Source of the DNA: Brachionus rotundiformis
Lineage: Eukaryota > Rotifera > Eurotatoria > Ploima > Brachionidae
DNA: 64,000 nucleotides
NCBI GenBank assembly: GCA_016802295.1
Contig: JAESIW010000137.1
Location: 3,974,084 to 4,038,083, forward strand
Reading direction: 5' to 3'
The notes under the pieces are model-generated. The model ran no database searches. It was not told the DNA's origin and saw only the letters and a list, made by a program, of their open reading frames with translations. Position numbers and translations under genes: made by a program. Below, in pieces: positions 11,556 through 22,760 of the stretch (within the stretch, counting starts at the first letter, position 1; each line of letters starts with the position of its first letter).

Positions 11556-12450
11556 CATGATTAACAAGCCATAAAAGTAAGTTTATTTGTGATTAAGTCC
11601 AAACTTTCTTCGACAATATCTATGGTATATTTGCTCACCAAAAATTTTTTTCTTTTGAAATTGTTACCATTTCTATTGTACATTGATTCCTAATTCAATT
11701 TTTGTTGTTCATATAGAGAATTAGATAATTTTATTGAATTTAATCTCTTATTAGGAAAGCATTTGATCCAAAAATTGCTTGATAGCTACCAAAGAACTAA
11801 TATGAGGAAACCAGAAAAAATTAAATTATTCCAACTGTTTTGTTAAATCATATTTAATCCATTTTTGTCCCAATAATTTTTGCTTTCATATTAATAGTGT
11901 CTGACATGTGTGGATACCACGTACCAATATGTTAAATATATATTTTTATTATCTTAATTTTTCATGCAACTATTAAAAATCAATTGTCTGATTTATCTCT
12001 TATACTATTTCTGGCTTTTAGAGACAAAAAACGCAAACCATGATACTAAAAATAAATATTTAAATAAAAGAGAGACGTCTTGATTATATAATTATGAAAA
12101 TGTTCTAAAAATAAAAATAGGAGTTAATTCTGAACTTTCGAATCATTTTTTATGATATTTTGTGTTTTATTCTTTGTTGATAATTTTTATAAGATACAGT
12201 ACAGTAAAAATTATCTTTAACATTGTCGAAGCTGAATAGTATTTAGCTTTTTTTAGTTTAATTTTTTAATAATCTGTCATTTTTTCGGTCCGTAAACAAA
12301 AGAATTTATCATAATTCTTAATAAAAATCTTTTTTAATCAATACAGCATATTGAATTGTATAAAAAAAAACACTAAATTTTAAAATATAATATTCTTACC
12401 AATAAAAATTTATTATTCAAAATATTAAGTTGTAATTAAAAATAAGCTTA

Positions 12451-13061
12451 TTAAGATTTGATAGAAACTGGGAATAGAAAACATATCATTTGTTTATTCT
12501 TGTCGTCGAGTACTTGCCATTTGACAAAAAGACTAATCTTAGGATACTCTTGCAAGACTGGCAAAGTGACGGACTCTTTGACTGAATCACCATTTTTTAC
12601 TGGACAGTCGATTCCAAGTGTGCATCCATTAGCATTTGGCAATGGAAATGGGACTGGTATCTTAGCCACTATTCCGTACACATGGTTTACCACTTTTGTT
12701 GTATCTACCTCTTTATTTCGAAATTGTAAACCAAACTCTTGATTGGCAAATTTTAACTTACTTGAGCTGAATTCTAGATCCAAAGTATAATTGTTTCCTT
12801 TGATGAATGTGCACGGTGACTGTGTACAGTCTGTAATGGTAACCTTTTTTATTGAACCAGTTTCTGATCCTTAAAAAAAGTCAAATATTTGTTTTTCACT
12901 TTAAACTCTTCAAAATTACCACAGTCCTTGTATATGTCATTTATACTTGTCAGCTCATCAATGTTAATTTCTTCTTTGTGGCTAAAATCAATGTTTGGCC
13001 GTCGACAATGAACAGATAAAAATATATTTATTATTAGAAAATATGGTATGAATTTGATCAT
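12451..13061 (-). CDS. NPC2: NPC2/MD-2-related lipid-binding secreted protein
   Basis: Two exons, 13061-12920 and 12869-12451, joined across a 50-nt intron inside the glycine codon of the DCG motif; 186 residues. A signal peptide (IKFIPYFLIINIFLSVHC) is followed by about 25 extra residues, then the ML domain: DCGSETGSIKKVTITDC, PCTFIKGNNYTLDLEF, then VVNHVYGIVAKIPVPFPLP, NGCTLGIDCPV and a C-terminal LFVKWQVLDDKNKQMICF. Cysteine positions match the disulphide pattern of NPC2. NPC2 carries cholesterol and other sterols in the lysosome lumen and hands them to NPC1; invertebrate relatives also bind other lipids. Slightly longer than human NPC2 (151) because of the N-terminal insert. Confidence 0.94.
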
Positions 13062-13499
13062 TTTTTAAAAAACTAACTCATTAATTCAGTAACATTTAAA
13101 AATAAATTTTAAGTTTATTCATTAGAACTGATCAGCTGATCATGTAGACCTTAACTTGTGTCTTCTAATTTTTATAATAATTATTTATGTCCTAAAAGAT
13201 AATTCCATAAGTTAGAAAACTGAAATAAATTGAATTAAATATTAATAAAAATTTCTTTTTATTTTTAATATTTTTGTTAGATTAAAAATCGATTGGGTTA
13301 GGAATGTTTAATATTTTAAAAGATGATAATTGATATGAAGAAAATTTAAATTTTATTGATCAATTGATGGGATTGGTTCATTTAACTGTAAAAGCTTATA
13401 TATTTAAGAAATTATATCAAAAAAAAATTATCAAGATTTTGAAATAAAAAAAATATATTGAAAAGCTTTTTTTAGTAATTAGAAGATAATTTTATAAAG
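13062..13499. other. AT-rich spacer upstream of NPC2
   Basis: Presumed promoter and 5' flank of the minus-strand NPC2 gene, then A/T-rich sequence. I see no repeat or coding region. Confidence 0.4.
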
Positions 13500-14600
13500 G
13501 TTTTTTCTTTTTTTGAGCCTATGTTTTATTTTTTGAACCAGGGGGTCCAGTTTCTAGTCTTTGTGTTTACCATTTTGGCATCCATTTATGACCATGAACC
13601 CTCCACCGTTTTGTAATCTTGGTATACAGAACTTCGGATGAAACTTTTCATTTTTAAACCTTTTTACGATTACTTTTGACTGACGATTGAAGACCTCAAA
13701 ATTGGACTCGTCACTGAAGATAATTCTGGACCAATTATTAACTGTCCAATTAAGTCTCTGTTTACACCACTTATAACTTTTTTGTCTATCTTTTATGGTT
13801 AAAAGGGGTTTTCTGATCGCTGTATGGGACTCTAAACTTTTTTTTTGAGAAATCTCATTACAGTAGACTTACTTATCCTAACCCTTTGAGTCTTAGAATT
13901 AAAATCAGTGGCGAGTTTTTGATAGCTAGATGTTGAGTCTTTTCTTATCTCTCTAAAAATGTAATTTTCATCCTTAAAACTCAACTTCCGAAGTCTACCA
14001 GAACGGCTTCGATCAGACACAGTACCAGTCTCTTCATATCGTTATTTAGTTGAAGAGACACATTTTGGAGATACACCTATCATGTTGGCTATCTCATTTT
14101 GCTTTTTATCTCCACTTTTTAGCAGGCCCACGATCTGCCATTTTAGTGGGCTAAAGACGTTTTTTTTACCCATTTTTTGGTAAATTTTTGGCAAAATTAA
14201 GATTTTTTAGTTAAGTTACTTTGAAAGGACCTAAGTAGTTGGAGAGTATTTATTTTAAGCAGAAAGAGCACAAATTAATCAAAATAAGAAGCTATTTACG
14301 AATTAATCATTAAGGTGTGAAAAAGGTAGCAATGGTTGCTAAAACTTTAGGTTTACCCGAATTTCTAAACTTTTGCACCGACTTTTATTTTTTATTTTTA
14401 GAGGAAGTTTTTTCATTATAAATATTTAAAAGTTAATTATATTTTTATTCCGAGTGTTATATATCAAATTGTAGAGAAAAAATTCTACAAATTAGTGCTT
14501 TTATTTTTTTTTCTTTTGCACTCAATTTTTCGTAAAATACAACAAGTAAACAATTTAAGGTAAATAAAATAACCAATTTCTAAACTTTTGCAACATACTG
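13500..14600 (-). mobile_element. Tc1-type DNA transposon, truncated
   Basis: The minus strand starts with a Tc1/mariner-like terminus CAGTATGTTGCAAAAGTTTA at 14600, preceded by TA at 14601-14602, the expected target dinucleotide. An inner copy of the TTCTAAACTTTTGCA repeat lies near 14358. The transposase reading frame begins at about 14173 (MGKKNVFSPLKWQIVGLLKS) with paired helix-turn-helix regions (a second frame piece at 14020-13832), then reaches WSRIIFSDESNFE, the block holding the first catalytic aspartate, near 13700. Frameshifts and stops interrupt it, and the region with the later catalytic D/E residues and the second terminus is missing, so it cannot move on its own. Confidence 0.82.
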
Positions 14601-14813
14601 TATATTCTTCTGTTTTTTTTTGTTCTTCAGTAAAATCTGTCAATGTGATCGTTTAATAAAAAATTATCGGTGTCACCACTTGCAATTATATATATGTTGT
14701 GTTTCAATGCATCGCCAATTAACTTTGGTATCAGTTTGATAGGACATTCTATAAAATAACCTATTATAACATTACCGCGGTTGATCTCGTTGTAAGTCAA
14801 TTAATAATTAAAT

Positions 14814-15770
14814 TTGATAATACAAAATATGGAAAAAAAATGGATAAACTACGAAGTGAATAGAGCGATAAAAATGAAGCATAGAGCTTGGTATAAGATG
14901 AAAGCAAGTAATAAAAGTTTGTTTGAGATAAATAAATATAAATATGGACAAGCATGTAGAGACCTAAAAAAGAAATTGATAAAAGTCAAATTGGATTATG
15001 AGAACACACTCTCTAGAAAAGCAAAAAAAGATCCAAAACTAATTTGTGCGTATGTAAGAAATAAATTGGGAGTAAAGGAAGAAATAAGAATGTTAAGAAC
15101 AAAAAAGGGTGAAGTAACCAGTGATAAAAAACTGATTGATGAGTTATTGAATGATCAGTTTCATTCCGTCTTTTATAAAGAACCCCATGGTATTATGCCT
15201 TATTTTTCAATACGAACTTACTCGTCTTTTGATATTGATAATGTCATGAGGGAGCTTGATGAGGATCTCATTGAACAAAGACTAGAGAAATTAGATGGAA
15301 ATAAATCGATGGGTGCCGATAAAGTACATCCACTGATTCTAAAAACTCTGCAAAAACGATGTCAGTGCCATTGAAAATAATATACAGAAAACCAGACGAG
15401 TGAGAGGAGACTTGATTGAAATGTACAAATTAGTCAATGGTTTAGAAAAAGTGGACCTGGTCAGAGATTTGATCAGAAATAGATCAGAATACAATGGTCC
15501 TGCTGCAGCGTTAAGAGGGAATAGTATCAGAATTCAGAGAGAAAGTTTCCCTGCTCAAATTAGAAACGATTTTAATATGGGCTATCCAAGTCAAAAATGA
15601 CACTGCTAAAACAAATAGAATGTTGGGTTTAATTAACAAAGCATTTTAGTGTCTTTAAAGCGAGAGTATGCAATAATTGTATTGCTAAATGGTTAGACCG
15701 CATCTGGAATGTGCTATCAGTGGATGATGCCTCAGACAAAAATGGGCTTGATCTATAGTCCATTAAAATC
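14814..15770 (+). mobile_element. LINE ORF2 fragments (two pieces joined out of order)
   Basis: 14814-15374 encodes the region between endonuclease and reverse transcriptase of a Jockey/CR1-like LINE (ICAYVRNKLGVKEEIRMLRT, LLNDQFHSVF) and the start of RT (LDGNKSMGADKVHPLILK). It stops abruptly. Immediately after, 15390-15600 encodes a far C-terminal segment (RVRGDLIEMYKLVNGLEKVD), and 15600-15770 carries RT-thumb remains (KTNRMLGLINKAF, MVRPHLECAISG) in broken frames. The catalytic YxDD region is absent. Internal deletion or rearrangement has left a non-functional element. Confidence 0.8.
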
Positions 15771-16034
15771 TTTCTAAGTTAAATTTTAATAAAACAGGTT
15801 TTAATAATGAAAAAAAAATTGTATTATTTAATCAATTGTACTTTAAAAATCAAAAAAATTTCAAAGTGATGAAGCCACATCAAGGTAAAATATTTGAGTG
15901 TAAATGATAAATAGTTTTTTTATCAAAAAAACAAAAATATTATTTTGAAATTATTTATCTTTATTTTAATGATAATAATTCAGATGGTTTTGAATATAAA
16001 TTTGATTGAAAAATAAAAATTTTTATTGTAAAAA

Positions 16035-19000
16035 ATGTTAAAATTGGTTTTAATTTTAATATCACTTAGTTTAATAACAGCTCACAATGTTGATAGCCAA
16101 GCTTTACCAGGAAATATTTTCCATTTGCTTCATCTGCGACAAAAATGGACAAATGTTCCAAATCTAATTAAACAAAAAGACATTGATAATATTAGAAGCC
16201 AGATTCCAAATTTTTTATCATCATTTAAATCCACAAACAGTGTCTTAAACATTAGCAGTTCTTGCATGAGTCATCTTGGTAACTTTTCTCAAGGTGTTCA
16301 AAATTATGAAGATTGGGCACTACAAAGTAAATTTTATTTATTCAACTGATTAGATTTTATTTCTGAAATAAAAGTATTGGACTCTCTGGGAAAACCACCA
16401 GCAGGTATCATAAACGGCGCTTTAAATTGGCTTGGCGATTATAGACAATGCATAAATGAATCAATTGCCACATTTCCAAGAAAATACTGCTATGTTTCTA
16501 ATACTTTAATTGTAATCAATTAAAATTTACCAATATTTTATATTTTAAATTTTTTAATCAAGCCTTTTAAATATGGAATTTGTGTCTCTCAAGCCTGTAC
16601 CTATGATGACTTGTACCAAATGATATATTTTTGTACAAATTAATTAACTATTTTATCAATATAGAATCATAACAATTTTAATTTTAGTGTTGTATATTTC
16701 CCAAATAACTATTCCTGATGATTCTTTTAATTATGTTGTTTGCCAGGACCCCAAGGAATTGGACTGGAAAGCAATAATGGCTATGTAAAAACTCTTCTGG
16801 ATATTTTTAGTCTGGACAATTAATCTAAATTTTTATCAAAGCTCGATTGTAGCAGTCATTGCTGCATATGTCATCATGGCTACCATATATGACTATTTCC
16901 AAATATTTTCCAACAAAAAGACTCGCCCTGAGCAAACTCTTGAGTTGAAAGAGACAAAAAAAAGTCGAGAAGATTCCACTAAACAGAAAAAGTCAAAGCT
17001 TCACCAAATTCTAATTGACTCGTCCATTTATACAAACACAAAGAAATTATTTGATCTAACTGAGTCCAAAGAACAGCTTAATTGTCTTAATGGAATAAGA
17101 TTTTTATCATTATCATGGTAATTGTGAAATAATTGTTTTCTTATTAACTAATCACACACTTTAGGGTAATATTGGGTCATACGTACAGTTTTTTATACAC
17201 ATCAGTTAATAACCTTTCCTATTTTGATGAATTAACTAAACGTTTTCCATTTATGATTGTCCTAAATGGAATCTTGGCAGTTGATACTTTTTTTTTGCTC
17301 AGGTAGTCTCTTAATATTAAAAATTAAAATAAAAAAAAATAAATAAATTATACATAGTGGACTGTTGAGTAGTTATCTCTTTCTTAAAACCATTTCTAAA
17401 ACAAAATTATCATTTAAACTAATGATCAAATTCTATCTACACAGATACTTGAGGTAAACTTAAATTTATATCTGATTTTAACTGATTAAATTTAAACCCG
17501 AAAGAATAACTCCAGTCTACATGATAGTCTTGATGCTAAGCGCTACATTGAGTAAATACACAGGACATGGACCCATGTATCCACCAGATGGCTTCGAAAT
17601 AGAACAGTGTAAAAATACTTGGTACTTAAATTTGTTATATGTGAACAATATAATAAAAGGAGATAAACAAGTAAAATTAAAAATAGTTTAATTGTTTATT
17701 TTTTTAATATAATTTTAATTTTAAGTGCTTGCGTAATTTTATATTTTAAATATAAGAAGATAATTAAAACAAAAATTATTTACTAAGCGGTAAGTTGGTA
17801 TTTGGCAAATGATATGCAATTCCATTGGTTGTCTCCCTTAATTCTTATTCCATTTGCTTTAAAGTAAATGATTAATTTGAAAAGAAAAAAAAATTTTTTA
17901 ATTTTTTCTATAAAATAGAAAACCAATAATTGGTATTATTGTTTCTGTCTTATTCTTGGTAGCTAATCTGACAGCATCAGTGGTAATCATAAGTCAAAAC
18001 CCCGGATTTGAATTTGGAACATTTGGAGGGTTTCAAACAATAAATATTAAAAATTTACTTTAAATTAAATAATACTTTAAATCTTAAGAAATCCTGATTT
18101 TTTTGTTGATGCTTATATTACACCATGGTTTAGAATAGGTCCATTCATAGTTGGTATACTTCTTGGCTATATAATATACCAAAAAAAGACATCAAAAAAA
18201 CCTAACTATATAAACCCAGTACTTATTGGATATTTTTTTATAAGCTTTTCTCTAAAAAATTCTTTATTCAAGGTAATAAACATTATTTTATGGATTTTGA
18301 GTCTATTCTTGTTATGTCTTATGGTTTTTGGCAACTTTAAAAATTTCTCCGGAGACAGAATGCAAAAATGGTTAAGCATTTTCTATGAATCAACTGCAAA
18401 GTACTCTAATTAAAATGATAACAAGATTGAGGTTTTTTAAAATTTTTTTTAAAATAAAGATTAATTTGGTCAGTTGGTCTGTCCTATCTGATATTTGCAT
18501 GCGTAACTGAAAATGGAGGAGTAGTAAACCGAATTCTGTCTTGCAAAATATGGAAGCCATTGGCAAAAATTTCCTTCTCGGTTTATTTAATACATACATA
18601 TGTGCTAACACATGTGATTACTACAGAATTAAGACCAATTTTTATTGAAGATACAATGATGGTAAGTTTTNNNNNNNNNNNNNNNNNNNNNNNNNNNNNN
18701 NNNNNNNNNNNNNNNNNNNNNNNNNNNNNNNNNNNNNNNNNNNNNNNNNNNNNNNNNNNNNNNNNNNNNNNNNNNNNNNNNNNNNNNNNNNNNNNNNNNN
18801 NNNNNNNNNNNNNNNNNNNNNNNNNNNNNNNNNNNNNNNNNNNNNNNNNNNNNNNNNNNNNNNNNNNNNNNNNNNNNNNNNNNNNNNNNNNNNNNNNNNN
18901 NNNNNNNNNNNNNNNNNNNNNNNNNNNNNNNNNNNNNNNNNNNNNNNNNNNNNNNNNNNNNNNNNNNNNNNNNNNNNNNNNNNNNNNNNNNNNNNNNNNN

Positions 19001-19436
19001 NNNNNNNNNNNNNNNNNNNNNNNNNNNNNNNNNNNNNNNNNNNNNNNNNNNNNNNNNNNNNNNNNNNNNNNNNNNNNNNNNNNNNNNNNNNNNNNNNNNN
19101 NNNNNNNNNNNNNNNNNNNNNNNNNNTAGTTAACCGAATTCTGTCTTGCAAAATATGGAAGCCATTGGCAAAAATTTCCTTCTCGGTTTATTTAATACAT
19201 ACATATGTGCTAACACATGTGATTGCTACAGAATTAAGACCAATTTTTATTGAAGATACAATGATGGTAAGTTTTAGTCTGTTTTTTTGCTTATTTTGTT
19301 CAGCAATTAATTCCTGTTTTGAAAGATTTATCGATTTTTGGGAAATTTGGTGCTTTCTCTGCTTGCTGGATACTTGGTTTACGTCTTTTTTGAATTACCT
19401 ATTACTGCATTTGAAAAACACATATTTAAATCATAA
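16035..19436 (+). CDS. NRF-6-like membrane acyltransferase, copy A
   Basis: Fourteen exons: 16035-16326, 16375-16511, 16563-16632, 16688-16784, 16842-17117, 17165-17302, 17358-17453, 17505-17670, 17726-17732, 17788-17863, 17919-18029, 18089-18400, 18460-18661, 19326-19436. All phases agree; 696 residues. A signal peptide precedes the cysteine-containing NRF domain (DSLGKPPAGIINGALNWLGD, KYCYVS, YGICVSQACTYDD), then a first membrane span and an acyltransferase-3 domain with LNCLNGIRFLSLSWVILGH (histidine typical of the family), GPMYPPDGF, SWYLANDMQFHWLSP and a final YLVYVFFELPITAFEK. The family (C. elegans nrf-6/ndg-4) is linked to lipid or drug transport; the exact substrate is unknown. Exon 9 is only 7 nt. 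The penultimate exon is repeated across the N gap at 18671-19126; I treat 19127-19265 as a duplicate. Confidence 0.88.
18671..19126. other. Assembly gap (456 N)
   Basis: A run of N inside the acyltransferase gene. The sequence just after it (19127-19274) repeats that just before it (about 18525-18670) with only a few differences, for example TAGTAAACCG versus TAGTTAACCG and ATTACTACA versus ATTGCTACA. This suggests two haplotypes or an assembly-made duplication, not a true second exon. Confidence 0.85.
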
Positions 19437-20273
19437 CTTAATTAATCTTTCTTAATCATTAATAAAATTAATCAAGTTTTTTTTGAAAAATTTAAAACTT
19501 ATTACTTAAATATAATTTTAATTAGATTTATATATTCTTTTTAAAGTTAGCTGAGCTATTTTGTTATCTGACTGACTGATCCATAATCGAAAATCAACCA
19601 ATTATTAAAGTGAAAATAGAGAACAGGACCTAATACTGAACTTTGTGATCTTTTACTAAAAAAATTATCAAAAAACCTAAAGAAATATTATCTTATCAAT
19701 AATGAGACAATTTTTAACAAGATCACAGAAACCAAAGGTTTATAATTCAAGTCAAATAATGGAACTCTATAATAAAGAAAAGGAAACGGCATTTATATTA
19801 AGTTTAAAGTGGCTTTGCCAAGAAGTTTAGTAAAAGAAAGTTATGTTTTCATGGTGTGATTTTTCTATCGGTGGGATTCAAATCTTATCCAGGGTTATCC
19901 AGAGTTATTCTAGAAAGCATACTAAAACACGCTTAAGATTTCCACAGTTGGCAAAGTTTAAATTATCAATTCGTGATAGGTTGACGAATGCTGATCCTAA
20001 GAAATTACTATCTAATTTATGAAGGGCATATCTTCTTTTAAGGGATTTTTGGTCAGATGAAGAATAAAGTAGTTTTTGTTGGAGATAAGTTAGGTTATTA
20101 ACTCGATTACATTTGATTAAATCATAAAGATAGTTATCTGTTGTACAACTGACCCTAACTATTCATTTTATAATTAATTTTTATTATGTTTTTTATGTAG
20201 TTAATATTTTATTCAAATAAAATAAGGTAATTATTAAAAAATTAAGTCATTAAAAATTAAGTTTTCCTATTAT
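19437..20273. other. Spacer between tail-to-tail acyltransferase genes
   Basis: Short convergent intergenic region. It holds an open minus-strand stretch from about 20165 to 19905 without an ATG, encoding segments such as DLIKCNRVNNLTYLQQKLL and RYALHKLDSNFLGSAFVNLS. About 86 codons without a stop in DNA this AT-rich is unusual; it may be a transposon coding remnant. No family recognised. Confidence 0.35.
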
Positions 20274-22760
20274 TTATTTTATCAATATTTTTTGAAGAGC
20301 CAAAAAAGGTGCTTCAACAAAGAGACTCAATGGTACTGCCATCAAATAAGATCCTAGTAGATTTCCCACATAAAAGTATATCTAAAAATAAATATTAAAA
20401 AAAATAAGAACATTTTTTTAAAAATAATTACTAAATTAATGTCAAACAAATGAAACAATCTTCTTTGTGTCATGTAAAAATAGAAGATGAACGTTTGATG
20501 AGACAGAAATGCCGAATAACTTAGTCTGGAGAGCGGCACAAAAACTTTCCATGAAAAAAATTTGGCCACATATCCTCCGTTTCTGGTTTCACAAGCATAA
20601 ATTACGTATCCAACTGCCAAGGCCCAGAATATTTTGGTACAGCTTTGATAAATGATATGATCAATTCGATTAAAATAAAATGATGGGTACAATCTCAAGT
20701 CACTGTAGATAATAAATACACACAGACCCATCACATTTTGTGCTATATTCCAATTTAAAAAATTAAATATCTTAATGAAAAATTTAGAATTGTATAAAAA
20801 AAACTTATTTTGCCATACAAATCTGATTTTTGGGTTATATCCTGGTTTTTTGTGATGGAAAAGAATATATCCGACCAACAATCCAATCAGAAATGGACCA
20901 GATCGTGTCCAAGGCTTAATATACACCCATTTGTAAAAGAATTGTGAATTTTCTCTTTAAATCAAAATATTAAAAAATATACTTTATTTGTTATTAATGT
21001 TTACTGACCCAAGTATGCCAAGTTCTGATCCTGGATGATAGTATAGACTAAAAAAAGTCGATACTACATTTACCACTATTAAGAGCCCTGAAACGAACTT
21101 TCCGATCAGCATTTTGCTTTGGAATTTTTTAATAAAAATAATTTTTTTTTCAAATTATTCATTACTTTAGTGCTAATGGTATCAAAACTATGGGAGCCAG
21201 CAAGTGAAACTGCATATCGTTTGCCAAATACCAACTAATGCCAAAGCACTTAAGACAGTTTTATTTAAATGAAAAATTTAAAAAAGCTTTAAATTTACAG
21301 TTTCGTTTGTATTCTGAAAGTTGTTTAAGTAAAATAAATTTTTCCAGAACTTGGTCCTACAAATGGGCTGCTCGAAGCCATTATTAGAATACATTGGGCC
21401 TGTTCCAAGATACTTGGTGAGATAAATGCTGAAAAAAAGCATGAAAAAGTAAGCTGGTGACAGTCTCAAAATTCTGTTTAAAATGTATTTTATGAAAAAT
21501 TTAGCAGTGAATTTAAAATTTGGCACTGATGTAATTTTAAAGAACAAGTATCCTGTCAGAACACCGCCAATAAGAAAAAAAGAATCCACAGCAAAAAAAG
21601 CGTTTGAGACAATGGTAAAAGAAAATCTTTTTATAAAATTGAATGCTTCCAATGGGTTATCTACGTAAGGAACAATAAAAGCGTAAGAATGGCCCAGTAT
21701 GATCCAGCCAAGGGTGATTACTCTAATTCCGTGCAGGCTAGAAAGTTGAGATTCGCCAAGATCAGTCAGGAAAATTTTTTTAAAATTTGATAATAAAGAC
21801 AAAGCTGAGATTAATTGTTCACCCAAAGGCTTTGTTGGCTCAGCCTCACTAATTATGTTGTCCGAGTTTAACAAATTCGTAGATACAGACTCCTCATTTA
21901 TTTGAATGTATAAAGTGGTTGGGTTTTGAGCATACGGATTCTTACAATATAATATTACCAATTCAATTATAGTTGCCAGAAAAACCACTGCAATTAGAAT
22001 CAAACTAACCAAGCTTTAATTAAGGGTGAAATTAATTTTGGTGATTAGAACTTTTTTATGTATTTTACATCATAATCCAAGCTGGTGTGTCCAAAGTGTT
22101 TTGTATTTGACAAACAATGTTGTTTTGGTCAAATGTTTCGTTTTTTTTACCAATTTTTTTGAACACTTTAACAAAATAGATAAAAAAAGTTTACTAAAGA
22201 AAAATTTCCTTACCAAAGTTTAAAATTTCCGCAATGTCTTGGCTAGTGCATGTTTTTGGTGAACAAAAGCCATATTTGAAAAAAATTGGTTTCGAGGGAT
22301 CTAAATTTTTGGAAACTGCGCAATATTTTGGATACCAGCTAACTGTTTGATTTTCAGTCTCAATACATTCATCATAATCTCCAAGCCAGTTGATTGATCC
22401 CTTTAAAATGCCAGTTGGCGGCTTGGCAAAACTGTCGATAGCTTAACCGGAAATTTAAAAACTAATTTAAAATAAATATTTTTTACTTTTGATTGACCAG
22501 TCTTGTTTTGACCTAAGACCATTGATCAGTCTTTTTATGTCAGTGCCGCATGGATCGGACAGCTGTATGTTATCAAGTTCGAAATTTTTAAAATCAGATG
22601 ATAATAATTTGATATTGTGGTACAAAGCTTGTAGCCTAGAAAGACTTGTTTGATCGATATTGTTTAAAAAAGAATTTATCTCGATTAGATCTTTTGGGAC
22701 TTGAGCTTTGGTGAGACCAAATATGGAGACGCATATTAGAAAACAAAAGTCAATCTTCAT
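20274..22760 (-). CDS. NRF-6-like membrane acyltransferase, copy B
   Basis: Exons clear from phase: 22760-22487, 22441-22214, 22165-22069, 22013-21299, 21248-21166, 21116-21009, 20954-about 20426, and a last exon from about 20384 to the TAA at 20274. A signal peptide is followed by the NRF domain (DSFAKPPTGILKGSINWLGD, KYCAVS, YGFCSPKTCTSQD), a first membrane span, then the acyltransferase-3 domain: LSSLHGIRVITLGWIILGHS, GPMYSNNGFEQPICR, SWYLANDMQFHLLAP, KPWTRSGPFLIGLLVGYI, ACETRNGGYV, and LSLFVEAPFLALQK at the end. It is the paralogue of the gene at 16035-19436, in opposite orientation; several exons have the same size (97 nt for exon 3 here and exon 4 there). Both paralogues keep the family histidine, so both may be active. 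A possible small intron in exon 7 (GTATGG donor near 20826) could not be settled. Confidence 0.87.

Larger units (their letters stand above)
9830..12450. other. Intergenic region with LINE debris and a coding-like patch
   Basis: Contains a minus-strand LINE 3' end at about 10585-10860 and a GC-richer exon-like patch at 11417-11555 (both listed). Remaining sequence is low-complexity A/T with nothing I can name. Confidence 0.5.

Noticed and set aside
18560..19151. Long ORFs made of X residues
   Set aside because: They are translations of the N gap and carry no information.
22026..22223. 65-codon plus-strand ORF
   Set aside because: Antisense to exons 2-3 of acyltransferase copy B, whose phases and cysteine motifs are convincing.
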